DNA of 25,564 nt from positions 1-25,564 of the forward strand of contig DAOQAU010000020.1 of NCBI GenBank assembly GCA_035354275.1, read 5' to 3'. Of this stretch, positions 1 through 6,184 are shown piece by piece. The position numbers and the translations under genes were made by a program. The notes below the pieces were generated by a model. The model searched no databases, was not told the DNA's origin, and saw nothing but the letters and a program-made list of their open reading frames with translations. Numbering within the stretch: position 1 is the stretch's first letter; every line of letters starts with the position of its first letter. This stretch comes from DAOQAU01 sp035354275 (GTDB lineage Bacteria; Cyanobacteriota; Vampirovibrionia; Gastranaerophilales; Gastranaerophilaceae).

Positions 1-1
1 C

Positions 2-394
2 AGAGGAACCATTGAAGATACGATTATCGGTGATGACACAAAAATTGATGATCAAGTCATGATAGGTCACAACTGCAGAATAGGTAAAGGCTGTATGATT
101 ATTTCTCAAGTAGGCATTGCAGGAAGCTGTGTTATTGGAGATAGAGTAGTAATCGCAGGACAGGTAGGAATTGCGGATCACATAAATATAGGTAATGATT
201 GTATTATAGCCGCAAAATCAGGAGTTTCAAAAAGCTTTCCGGAAAAAACAATAGTAATAGGCTATCCGGCAATGCCAAGAAAAGAATTTATACGCCAGCT
301 TAAAACGATGAAAGATGCGGATGAACTCATTAAAAAATTCAAAAAATACGAGCCGCTTTTAAAAACATTTGAAGAAGGAAACGCAGAGGCTTAA
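2..394 (+). CDS. lpxD: UDP-3-O-acylglucosamine N-acyltransferase (LpxD), C-terminal part
   Basis: The frame is open from base 2, upstream of the first ATG at 59, so this is the C-terminal ~130 residues of a gene cut by the window edge. The protein shows hexapeptide repeats of a left-handed beta helix (RGTIEDTIIGDDTKID, then repeated IG/VG turns). It carries the IGHN histidine, which corresponds to the catalytic base region of LpxD, and the helical C-terminal tail. LpxD adds the second hydroxyacyl chain to UDP-3-O-acylglucosamine in cytoplasmic lipid A synthesis. The next gene is lpxC, 18 bp downstream on the same strand, followed by fabZ and lpxA, which makes LpxD much more likely than another hexapeptide acyltransferase. 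Domain-level identification is solid; the N-terminal uridine-binding domain is outside the window. Confidence 0.9.
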   Translation, partial: RGTIEDTIIGDDTKIDDQVMIGHNCRIGKGCMIISQVGIAGSCVIGDRVVIAGQVGIADHINIGNDCIIAAKSGVSKSFPEKTIVIGYPAMPRKEFIRQLKTMKDADELIKKFKKYEPLLKTFEEGNAEA

Positions 395-412
395 GCCCCC
401 CGAAGGTTAACA

Positions 413-1222
413 ATGACGACTATTTTGAAAAAAATTGAGGTAAAAGGCAACGGCTTGATGAAAAATCGTGAATGTTGCGTTCAGATTTTACCTTCTTCAA
501 AAGGTAAAATAAGATTTTTTGTGGAAGAATCGAAAGAGCCCATAATATTTGACGTTGAAAGCGTAATTTCAACTGACCATTGCGTTGTTTTAGGTAACGG
601 CAAAACAAAAGTTATGCTTACAGAGCATTTTTCTGCTGCCTGCGCATTTTTAGGAATAGATTCGCTTGATGTTCATATTTCAAAGCCGGAGATGCCGATT
701 CTCGACGGAAGTGCTAAAGAATGGGTTGAATTGTTTAAAAAAGCAGGTTACGAAAAAAGCGAAAAAGTCAGCTACAGTGTAAAAGAGCCTGTTTATTACC
801 TTAACGGCAAAACGCATCTTGTGATTATTCCTGATAAAGAACTTAACATAACGTATTCCGTCCAATATGACCACCCCGAACTCGACCATACGTGGGTTTC
901 TTTCAACGGCAGGGGCGAAGATGAAATCATAAGCGCAAGGACTTTCGGATATTTAAAGGATTTAAGAAAGTTTCAGCTTTTCGGCTTTGCAAGAGGCGTT
1001 ACAATGGAAAACACAGTAGGTTTAAACGGTGAAAGCTATACAACCAAATTAAGAAGCTGTTTTGAACCTGTTAAGCATAAAATTCTTGACTTAATCGGAG
1101 ATTTATATTTGACTGGAGTTAATCCTTTAGACTTAAAGGCTCAGATTATAGTCAAAGAAGCAGGACATGCAGTTCACATCAAAGCCGCAAAAATGCTTAA
1201 AAATAAGCTGATAAAAATTTAG
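413..1222 (+). CDS. lpxC: UDP-3-O-acyl-N-acetylglucosamine deacetylase
   Basis: This is the zinc amidase that commits UDP-GlcNAc to lipid A by removing the N-acetyl group after LpxA acylation. The zinc ligands are visible: H72 in TEHFSAA, and H222 and D226 in KHKILDLIGD. H252 in AGHAVH is the catalytic histidine. Family signatures PILDGSA (about 95-101), the DHPELDHT stretch and ARTFGY (175-180) are also present. At 269 residues it is slightly shorter than the roughly 300-residue proteobacterial enzymes. It starts 18 bp after lpxD with a weak GAAGG-type ribosome site, so it is probably cotranscribed. Nothing looks broken. The AT-rich 70-bp gap before fabZ may hold a second promoter. Confidence 0.95.
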   Translation: MTTILKKIEVKGNGLMKNRECCVQILPSSKGKIRFFVEESKEPIIFDVESVISTDHCVVLGNGKTKVMLTEHFSAACAFLGIDSLDVHISKPEMPILDGSAKEWVELFKKAGYEKSEKVSYSVKEPVYYLNGKTHLVIIPDKELNITYSVQYDHPELDHTWVSFNGRGEDEIISARTFGYLKDLRKFQLFGFARGVTMENTVGLNGESYTTKLRSCFEPVKHKILDLIGDLYLTGVNPLDLKAQIIVKEAGHAVHIKAAKMLKNKLIKI

Positions 1223-1262
1223 ATATTAAAAATAAATTAAAAAAACAAAAAAAGAAAATAAT

Positions 1263-1271
1263 TGTGATAAT
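1263..1271 (+). promoter_or_regulatory. Possible extended -10 promoter for fabZ
   Basis: The sequence TG-T-GATAAT lies in the A-rich 70-bp gap between lpxC and fabZ. It would start transcription near 1278, just before the AAGGAG ribosome site. No good -35 box is visible. This is an inference from sequence shape only. Confidence 0.3.
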
Positions 1272-1292
1272 GTAAAAATAAGGAGATATATA

Positions 1293-1739
1293 ATGTCAGA
1301 CAAAATTTTAAGTTTCGATACAATGGAAATCATGGCGATGATTCCTCACAGGTACCCGTTTTTACTTGTTGACAGAATTACAGAATGTGTCCCCGGCGAA
1401 TATTCCAAAGGATACAAAAACGTTACAATGAACGACGAGTTTTTTCAGGGGCATTTTCCGGGAAACCCTATTATGCCCGGAGTTCTTCAAATTGAAGCCA
1501 TGGCGCAATGTTCTGCTCCTATTTTATTGTGCTTGGATAATTTTAGGGGTATGCTGCCTTTGTTTGCATCAATGGAAAATGTTAGGTTTAAAAACATTGT
1601 AAGACCCGGTGATAAATTTGAAATGGAAATTCAATTGTTGAAAATAAAAGGTCCTATCGCGAAATGTCATGCCGTGGGTTCTGTTGACGGAGTAGTAACA
1701 GTGGAAGCTGATATGACGGTTTGCATGAAACAGGCTTAA
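1293..1739 (+). CDS. fabZ: 3-hydroxyacyl-ACP dehydratase FabZ
   Basis: This hot-dog-fold dehydratase makes trans-2-enoyl-ACP from 3-hydroxyacyl-ACP in fatty acid elongation, and so competes with LpxA and LpxD for 3-hydroxyacyl-ACP. The family motif HRYPFLLVDR lies at 19-28. The catalytic pair is H54 in GHFPGNPIMPG and E68 in QIEAMAQ. Its 148 residues match the family length. The start follows a strong AAGGAG site at the usual spacing. Its position between lpxC and lpxA is the arrangement known from cyanobacteria and several other diderms, where the shared substrate pool explains the clustering. Confidence 0.96.
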   Translation: MSDKILSFDTMEIMAMIPHRYPFLLVDRITECVPGEYSKGYKNVTMNDEFFQGHFPGNPIMPGVLQIEAMAQCSAPILLCLDNFRGMLPLFASMENVRFKNIVRPGDKFEMEIQLLKIKGPIAKCHAVGSVDGVVTVEADMTVCMKQA

Positions 1740-1822
1740 AAGCTGAAAGGGTGAAAAGCTGAAAAGTTAAATTTATTATAAATGTACTTCTTTACTTATT
1801 CACCTATTCACTTAATCACCTA
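1740..1822 (+). repeat. Dispersed degenerate intergenic repeat, copy A
   Basis: The gap between fabZ and lpxA has a purine-rich half (AGCTGAAAGGGTGAAAAGCTG and flanks) and a right half of degenerate octamers (TTATTCAC, CTATTCAC, TTAATCAC). The left half is repeated in reverse at 11618-11653 and the right half reappears at 18952-18988. The ends are roughly complementary (GGTGAA and TTCACC), so the element could fold back. No ORF or protein signal is present. Confidence 0.6.
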
Positions 1823-1841
1823 AAAACAGAAAGAAGGAAAA

Positions 1842-2648
1842 ATGATTGACAAAAGCGCGGTTATGCACAAGTCCGCACAAATTGAAAAAGATGTATTTAT
1901 CGGCCCTAACGTAATAATCGGGGAAAACGTTAAGCTTGCAAGCGGAGTTAAAATTCTTGCAAACGCTTATTTGGAACACTGCGAAATAGGCGAAGGCACT
2001 ATAATCAATCCCTTTGCAAGCATAGGAACAGCCCCTCAGGATTTAGGCTATAAAAACGAACCCACAAAAGTTATTGTCGGTGCAAACTGCTTGATAAAAG
2101 AAAATGTTACAATAAACCGCGCGGCAAACTGTGGGGATATGACCACAACAGTCGGGAATAAATGCTTACTTATGGTAGGTTCTCACGTTGCCCACAACTG
2201 CAAGCTTGAAGATGAAGTAATTCTTGCCAATTTAGTCACCCTTGGCGGACATGTTCATGTCGGATTCGGTGCGTTTATCGGCGGCATGAGTGTTTTTCAC
2301 CAAAATTTAAGAATAGGTGAAATGGCAATTATAAGCGGATTTTCAGCTGCTCGTCAGGATATTTTGCCTTATTCAAAAGGTGAAGGAAGGCCGCCTTATC
2401 CTGCGGGAATAAACGCTATTGCGCTTAAACGACGCGGAGTTGCACAAGAAGAAAGAACCGCCATAAATGAAGCTTTAAAGTTGTTGATTTCTCCCGAATA
2501 CAACACATCTCAGGCAATAGAACAAATTGAAAAAACGTTAAAAATAAATCCTTATGTCCAAAAAATGATTGATTTTGTAAGAACTTCCAAAAGAGGCGTT
2601 ACCCTTCAATGCCGCAAGTCCGGCCACAGGATTTTAGAAGACGAATAA
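1842..2648 (+). CDS. lpxA: UDP-N-acetylglucosamine 3-O-acyltransferase
   Basis: This enzyme carries out the first step of lipid A synthesis, adding a 3-hydroxyacyl chain from ACP to UDP-GlcNAc. The N-terminal ~190 residues are hexapeptide repeats forming a left-handed beta helix. H118 in GSHVAHNC is the catalytic base by alignment with E. coli H125. APQDLGYKNEPTKVIVG matches the family substrate-binding stretch. The conserved GFSA..QD..PY segment and the NAIALKRRG motif lead into the helical C-terminal domain. Its 268 residues are typical. A ribosome site (AAGAAGGA) precedes ATG 1842. The 102-bp gap after fabZ is filled by a dispersed repeat, which separates it slightly from an otherwise tight cluster. 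It ends 3 bp from the convergent queA. Confidence 0.95.
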   Translation: MIDKSAVMHKSAQIEKDVFIGPNVIIGENVKLASGVKILANAYLEHCEIGEGTIINPFASIGTAPQDLGYKNEPTKVIVGANCLIKENVTINRAANCGDMTTTVGNKCLLMVGSHVAHNCKLEDEVILANLVTLGGHVHVGFGAFIGGMSVFHQNLRIGEMAIISGFSAARQDILPYSKGEGRPPYPAGINAIALKRRGVAQEERTAINEALKLLISPEYNTSQAIEQIEKTLKINPYVQKMIDFVRTSKRGVTLQCRKSGHRILEDE

Positions 2649-2651
2649 TTT

Positions 2652-3692
2652 TTAATAAATAAACATACAATCGCCGTAGCTGTAAAATCTGTATTTTTCA
2701 GTTATGGCGTTTTTGTAGGCTTCTAGAACAAATTCACGCTCCGCAAAAGCACTTGTAAGCATCAAAAGCGTTGATTTTGGCAGGTGAAAGTTTGTTAAAA
2801 GTTTATCAACTACTTTAAACTCATAAGGGGGGTAAATGAACAATTCTGAAAAGCCTTTGCATGCTTTTATCTCGCCGTATTTTTGGAAAGCTGTTTCCAA
2901 AGTCCTGACAGAAGTCGTGCCCACCGCTACAATATTTTTTTTATTTTTCTTTGCCTCATTTATAATTTTTGCGGTTTCTTCTGTTATTTCAAAGGTTTCA
3001 GTCTCCATCTTGTGTTCTAAAATGTTTTCGCACTTCACGGGTCTAAAAGTTCCAAGCCCCACGTCAAGGGTGACATAGGCAATTTGAACTCCTTTTTTTT
3101 CAAGTTTTTCAAGAATTTCTTTTGTAAAATGTAAACCCGCAGTAGGTGCTGCAACAGAACCTTCTTTTTGGGCAAAAACCGTTTGATAACGCTCAAAGTC
3201 AAGTTTTTTTATATCTTCGTTTGACAAATTTCTTTCTATATAAGGCGGAAGTGGAATGTTTCCGACTTTTTGCAAAATCTGTCTTACGTGTCCCTTGCAA
3301 AGAAATTCTATAAGCCACTTTCCGCCTTCAATAAGCCTGATTGCTTTAACTCCAAGTTCAGGAGAAATTTTTATTATATTGCCCCCATTAATTCTTTTTG
3401 AAGGTTTTAACAGAGCTTCCCAATGATTGTTTCCTAAATCCTTAAGCAAAAAAACTTCGACATTTGCACCGGTTAGTTTTTGTCCAAAAAGCCTTGCGGG
3501 GATAACTTTTGTATTATTTAAAACTAAAACATCATTTTCGTCTAAAAAATCAACAATATCAAAAAAATGTTTGTGGGCGATTTTTTTTGAATTTTTTTCA
3601 AGCACCATCATCCTTGATTCACAGCGTTTTTCACATGGAAGCTGCGCAATCAGTTCTTCAGGTAAATTATAATCAAAATCAGAGGTTAACAT
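2652..3692 (-). CDS. queA: S-adenosylmethionine:tRNA ribosyltransferase-isomerase
   Basis: QueA transfers and isomerises the ribosyl group of S-adenosylmethionine onto 7-aminomethyl-7-deazaguanine in tRNA, giving epoxyqueuosine at the wobble position of GUN anticodons. Diagnostic stretches are LNNTKVIPARLFG near the N-terminus, the GSVAAPTAGLHFT motif in the middle, LDVGLGTFRPVK, VAVGTTSVRTLE and the C-terminal NFHLPKSTLLMLTSAFA. Its length of 346 residues is normal. The ATG at 3692 has an AGAGGAAAG ribosome site 6 nt upstream. It is convergent with lpxA, with 3 bp between the stop codons and no obvious terminator, so antisense overlap of the two transcripts is likely. Confidence 0.96.
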   Translation of the reverse strand: MLTSDFDYNLPEELIAQLPCEKRCESRMMVLEKNSKKIAHKHFFDIVDFLDENDVLVLNNTKVIPARLFGQKLTGANVEVFLLKDLGNNHWEALLKPSKRINGGNIIKISPELGVKAIRLIEGGKWLIEFLCKGHVRQILQKVGNIPLPPYIERNLSNEDIKKLDFERYQTVFAQKEGSVAAPTAGLHFTKEILEKLEKKGVQIAYVTLDVGLGTFRPVKCENILEHKMETETFEITEETAKIINEAKKNKKNIVAVGTTSVRTLETAFQKYGEIKACKGFSELFIYPPYEFKVVDKLLTNFHLPKSTLLMLTSAFAEREFVLEAYKNAITEKYRFYSYGDCMFIY

Positions 3693-3709
3693 ATCTTTCC
3701 TCTCGCGTC

Positions 3710-3768
3710 ACAACCCTTAAGGGTGAAGAATCTGAGATGCTTCGCTGACACTCAGCATGACGTGTATT
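3710..3768. repeat. Intergenic palindromic repeat between yidC and queA
   Basis: The gap contains the perfect palindrome ACCCTTAAGGGT (3713-3724) followed by GAGATGCTTCGCTGACACTC and AGCATGACG. The second part has the shape of the AGATTCTTCGC...CTCAGAATGACA interspersed repeats seen in many bacterial genomes. A related form, GGATTGCTTCGG...TTTCGCAATGACGG, occurs at 11578-11611 in this window. It probably transcribes as a hairpin between yidC and queA. Confidence 0.5.
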
Positions 3769-3771
3769 TTT

Positions 3772-4854
3772 TTATTCTTTAGGTTCAATTTTTTTGGCAG
3801 TTTTTACCGCATCGTCGTCGATTTTTTGTTTTTTCTTTTCATCTTCAATCTCAAGCTGTTTGTTTATTACAACAGTCTGTATGACCTGAATTACGTTGCT
3901 TGAGATGAGATAAAGCAAAACACCTGCAGGAATCGGAATAAAGACAAAAGTTGCCATAATCATAATGGGCATAAATGCACCCATAGATTTTTGAATTGCT
4001 TGCTGAGTAGGGTCTTGATTTTGTGAACCGGCAGATGCCATCATGATTTTTTGGGTTGCAACCATTGTAAGTCCGAATAATACAATCAAAAGCAAGACAT
4101 CATAATGTAGAGAACTTTTTACCTCTTTTGTCGGCATTGAGTAAATAAGAAGTCCGTTTTTTCTGGCAAATTCAACCTTTTCGCTTTCTCTGTTTTGTGC
4201 ATTTGTGATTGTTAATTCCGCCTTTTGGATTTGATCAAGCTGGCTGAATTTTAAGTCAAGACTGTCTAAGCTGACTTTGAAATCTATAGGCTGACCCGGA
4301 TTTATTTCGCCTTGAACTTCAAGTGCTTTGTTTGGTTTTTCTATTTTTACGTTTTCGATAGTTTCTTTTGGAAGATAAACTTTGGCGGTCTTGCCAAGAT
4401 AAAATGTATCGTATTTTGAAACGTTCATTGTTCCGTCAAAAGAAACTCCGGCAGAAGTTTTGAGTGTAGCATCAAGCCGTTTTATGAACAAAAATTGCGT
4501 GTCGCCGGCTATCTGTATAAACTGCGGGCTCATCAATGCAGAATAGAGCAAAATGAATATAGGCATTTGAAGCAAGAGCGGAAAACATCCCGACATAGGA
4601 TTAAACTGATGTTCTTTGTAGAATTCCATCATTTTGCGCTGCATTGTCTGCGGGTCGCTTTTATACCTGTCTTGAATAGCTTTCAATTTTGGCTGAAGCG
4701 TCTGCATAGTCTTCATTGAACGCTGCTGAGAAACACTCAGCGGCCACATAAAAAGCCTTACAACAATTGTTAAAAGGATAATTCCTATTCCGTAATTTCC
4801 TACTATATTTGATAAAGCCCTTAATGCTTCTATTGTTAAAGTTACAAAATCCAT
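3772..4854 (-). CDS. yidC: YidC/Oxa1 membrane protein insertase with an internal extracytoplasmic domain
   Basis: This insertase folds and inserts proteins into the inner membrane, with or without SecYEG. R33 in TIVVRLFMWPLS is the conserved hydrophilic-groove arginine. PMSGCFPLLLQMPIFILLYSAL (two motifs at 86-107) and the C-terminal PIPAGVLLYLISSN block are Oxa1-family signatures. There is no N-terminal P1 domain. Instead about 115 residues (roughly 130-245), predicted beta-rich and polar, lie between the second and third core membrane segments. From memory, cyanobacterial YidC has an insertion at the same place, which supports the suggested lineage. The C-terminal tail is lysine/glutamate-rich, as expected for ribosome contact. 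The start has an AGAGGAAT site. The usual rnpA/jag neighbours are absent here. Confidence 0.93.
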   Translation of the reverse strand: MDFVTLTIEALRALSNIVGNYGIGIILLTIVVRLFMWPLSVSQQRSMKTMQTLQPKLKAIQDRYKSDPQTMQRKMMEFYKEHQFNPMSGCFPLLLQMPIFILLYSALMSPQFIQIAGDTQFLFIKRLDATLKTSAGVSFDGTMNVSKYDTFYLGKTAKVYLPKETIENVKIEKPNKALEVQGEINPGQPIDFKVSLDSLDLKFSQLDQIQKAELTITNAQNRESEKVEFARKNGLLIYSMPTKEVKSSLHYDVLLLIVLFGLTMVATQKIMMASAGSQNQDPTQQAIQKSMGAFMPIMIMATFVFIPIPAGVLLYLISSNVIQVIQTVVINKQLEIEDEKKKQKIDDDAVKTAKKIEPKE

Positions 4855-5182
4855 ATTTTCTAATTCCTCTGATATTTTATTTATTATTCAATGCTAACAC
4901 AAACCTGTGAGCAAAGCAAAGTAACAAAGTGTAAATTTCAAAATCATCAAACGCTTACAGTGTTGCAAATAAAGGTTATAGCAAGCTTGACAAAGCATTA
5001 TTTTAAATATAAACTTGTAGTTGCCTGGCAAATATATCAAACTTGTCGGGATGTGGCAAGGACCAATGGAGAATGCCACAAAAAGAAAGCAACTAAATGT
5101 TGTTTTCGCTCGCCGCTTGAAGGGAGCTCTTGGTAGCGCGAAGCCCTACCAAGCTGAACAAAATGACAATTAAATATTACAT
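4855..5182. other. 328-bp gene-poor stretch upstream of tRNA-Pro
   Basis: I see no convincing protein gene here. It holds a consensus-like promoter and fold-back segment (4987-5095, listed separately), an 8-bp inverted repeat CTTGGTAG...CTACCAAG (5129-5153) and a tail, AGCTGAACAAAATGAC, that resembles the ends of other intergenic repeats. The two overlapping ORFs of 61 and 81 codons are cysteine-rich, lack ribosome sites and look fortuitous. Confidence 0.5.
4987..5095 (+). ncRNA. Possible promoter plus structured small RNA (unassigned)
   Basis: TTGACA (4987-4992) and TAAACT (5010-5015) are 17 bp apart, a good sigma-70-type promoter. The segment just downstream folds on itself: TAGTTGC (5018-5024) pairs with GCAACTA (5089-5095), and inside it TGTGGCA (5052-5058) pairs with TGCCACA (5074-5080). 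The predicted start (~5022) falls inside the outer stem, which weakens the match. I do not recognise the RNA as 6S, SRP, RNase P or tmRNA. It could also be the distant promoter and leader of tRNA-Pro. Confidence 0.3.
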
Positions 5183-5259
5183 CGGGATGTAGCGCAGTTT
5201 GGTAGCGCACCTCGCTTGGGACGAGGGGGTCGCACGTTCAAATCGTGTCATCCCGACCA
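5183..5259 (+). tRNA. tRNA-Pro(UGG), CCA encoded
   Basis: The acceptor stem CGGGATG/CATCCCG pairs fully, with discriminator A and an encoded CCA ending at 5259. The D arm contains AGCGCAGTTTGGTAGCGC. The anticodon stem CCTCG/CGAGG encloses loop CTTGGGA with anticodon TGG. The T loop is TTCAAAT. A rho-independent terminator begins 4 nt after the CCA. Its 3' end (from 5248) is the start of the tandem unit that follows. Confidence 0.96.
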
Positions 5260-5262
5260 TTT

Positions 5263-5288
5263 AAAGACTCCGTAATGGGGTCTTTTTT
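5263..5288 (+). terminator. Rho-independent terminator of tRNA-Pro
   Basis: AAAGACTCC pairs with GGGGTCTTT (9 bp including one T-G pair) around loop GTAAT, followed by a T run to 5288. Confidence 0.9.
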
Positions 5289-5538
5289 CATGGATGACCC
5301 CTCTTGCTGCGCTCGCATTAAACGGCTCCGTTCGCTCCTTTAACGAAAACTTAATCGTTTCCGTTTCGGAGCTCAACTCCGCAAAATACAAAGTATTTTG
5401 CTTGCCTCTGCTCGCTTGCGCTACATCGTGGCAACACGCGGTTTTTTAGGCTCATTCTTCGCCAAAAACCAGCTGGTTGCATTCGCTTCCCTAAGGCTCA
5501 CAAGTTCGCCAAGGGTAAGCCTATCATCCCGACCATTT

Positions 5539-5564
5539 AAAGACTCCGTAATGGGGTCTTTTTT
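5539..5564 (+). terminator. Second copy of the tRNA-Pro terminator
   Basis: This is identical to the terminator at 5263-5288 and is carried by the second 276-bp unit. It has no intact tRNA in front of it, only the 12-nt tRNA 3' end. Confidence 0.85.
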
Positions 5565-5814
5565 CATGGATGACCCCTCTTGCTGCGCTCGCATTAAACG
5601 GCTCCGTTCGCTCCTTTAACGAAAACTTAATCGTTTCCGTTTCGGAGCTCAACTCCGCAAAATACAAAGTATTTTGCTTGCCTCTGCTCGCTTGCGCTAC
5701 ATCGTGGCAACACGCGGTTTTTTAGGCTCATTCTTCGCCAAAAACCAGCTGGTTGCATTCGCTTCCCTAAGGCTCACAAGTTCGCCAAGGGTAAGCCTAT
5801 CATCCCGACCATTT

Positions 5815-5840
5815 AAAGACTCCGTAATGGGGTCTTTTTT
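5815..5840 (+). terminator. Third copy of the tRNA-Pro terminator
   Basis: This identical copy lies in the partial third unit. The sequence after 5852 differs from that after the first two copies, so this copy is probably the original chromosomal right end. Confidence 0.85.
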
Positions 5841-5929
5841 CATGGATGACCCGATTCTTTAAATTTTATGCAATTTTTTTTGGGCTTTTGTTTTAGAATA
5901 TTTAAAGGTGTATTTTTTAAGGCAAAATT

Positions 5930-6181
5930 ATGATAAATATTCCAAAAATTAATATATTAAGGGCGGTAACACAAACCGATGTTAAAATTGAGCTAAAATC
6001 GCGCAGAAATATGAAAAAATATTTCCCGAATTTTCACAAACTCTGCATAGAAGAAGGCTTATATACAAAAGCAGGGTTTAAAATCAAGGAATATTTTAGA
6101 CAAAGAACAAAACAATTTTCAAAAATGTTCTCAGAGCAAGAGCATAGAGATCGTATTGACGGGTGTTTTTCAAAAAAGTAA
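5930..6181 (+). CDS. Small basic protein of unknown function
   Basis: I do not recognise this 83-residue protein. It is highly basic (many K/R, as in KSRRNMKKYF and RQRTKQFSKMF), with no signal peptide, membrane segment or cysteine pattern. Support for its being real: an AAGGC ribosome-site-like sequence 8 nt before ATG 5930, an AT-rich promoter-like stretch (TTTTAGAATATT) just upstream, normal codon use, and a stop 3 bp before the convergent decarboxylase stop. It begins about 80 bp after the tRNA-Pro repeat array. A nucleic-acid-binding role would fit the charge, but this is a guess. Confidence 0.55.
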   Translation: MINIPKINILRAVTQTDVKIELKSRRNMKKYFPNFHKLCIEEGLYTKAGFKIKEYFRQRTKQFSKMFSEQEHRDRIDGCFSKK

Positions 6182-6184
6182 AAA

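Larger units (their letters stand above)
5248..5852 (+). repeat. Two exact 276-bp tandem units plus a 53-bp partial copy, anchored on the tRNA-Pro 3' end
   Basis: Copy 1 is 5248-5523, copy 2 is 5524-5799 (identical by eye) and the partial third copy is 5800-5852. Each copy begins with the last 12 nt of tRNA-Pro (TCATCCCGACCA) and its terminator, then 223 bp of unrelated sequence. That sequence is rich in short palindromes (CAAAATAC-AAA-GTATTTTG, AACCAGCTGGTT, CGGAG-CTCAA-CTCCG) and GAGC/GCTC motifs. The 53-bp flanking direct repeats look like the att-type duplication left when an element integrates at a tRNA 3' end, but no integrase is present. ORFs of 62-73 codons running through it merely follow the repeat. 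Confidence 0.9.

Noticed and set aside
59..394. A complete 111-residue acyltransferase starting at ATG 59
   Set aside because: The frame is open to the window edge and the upstream codons continue the LpxD hexapeptide pattern, so ATG 59 is internal.
4891..5136. 81-codon plus-strand ORF upstream of tRNA-Pro
   Set aside because: No ribosome site, odd composition, and it overlaps the promoter and foldback segment. Treated as fortuitous.
5129..5153. tRNA-Pro pseudogene fragment (TTGGTAGCGC shared with the tRNA D arm)
   Set aside because: Only 10 nt match. The segment is better explained as a simple 8-bp inverted repeat.
5398..5862. Two nearly identical ORFs of 73 and 62 codons (MLASARLRYIVATRG...)
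   Set aside because: They are the same stretch of the 276-bp tandem unit read twice. They lack ribosome sites and run through tRNA 3' ends and terminators.
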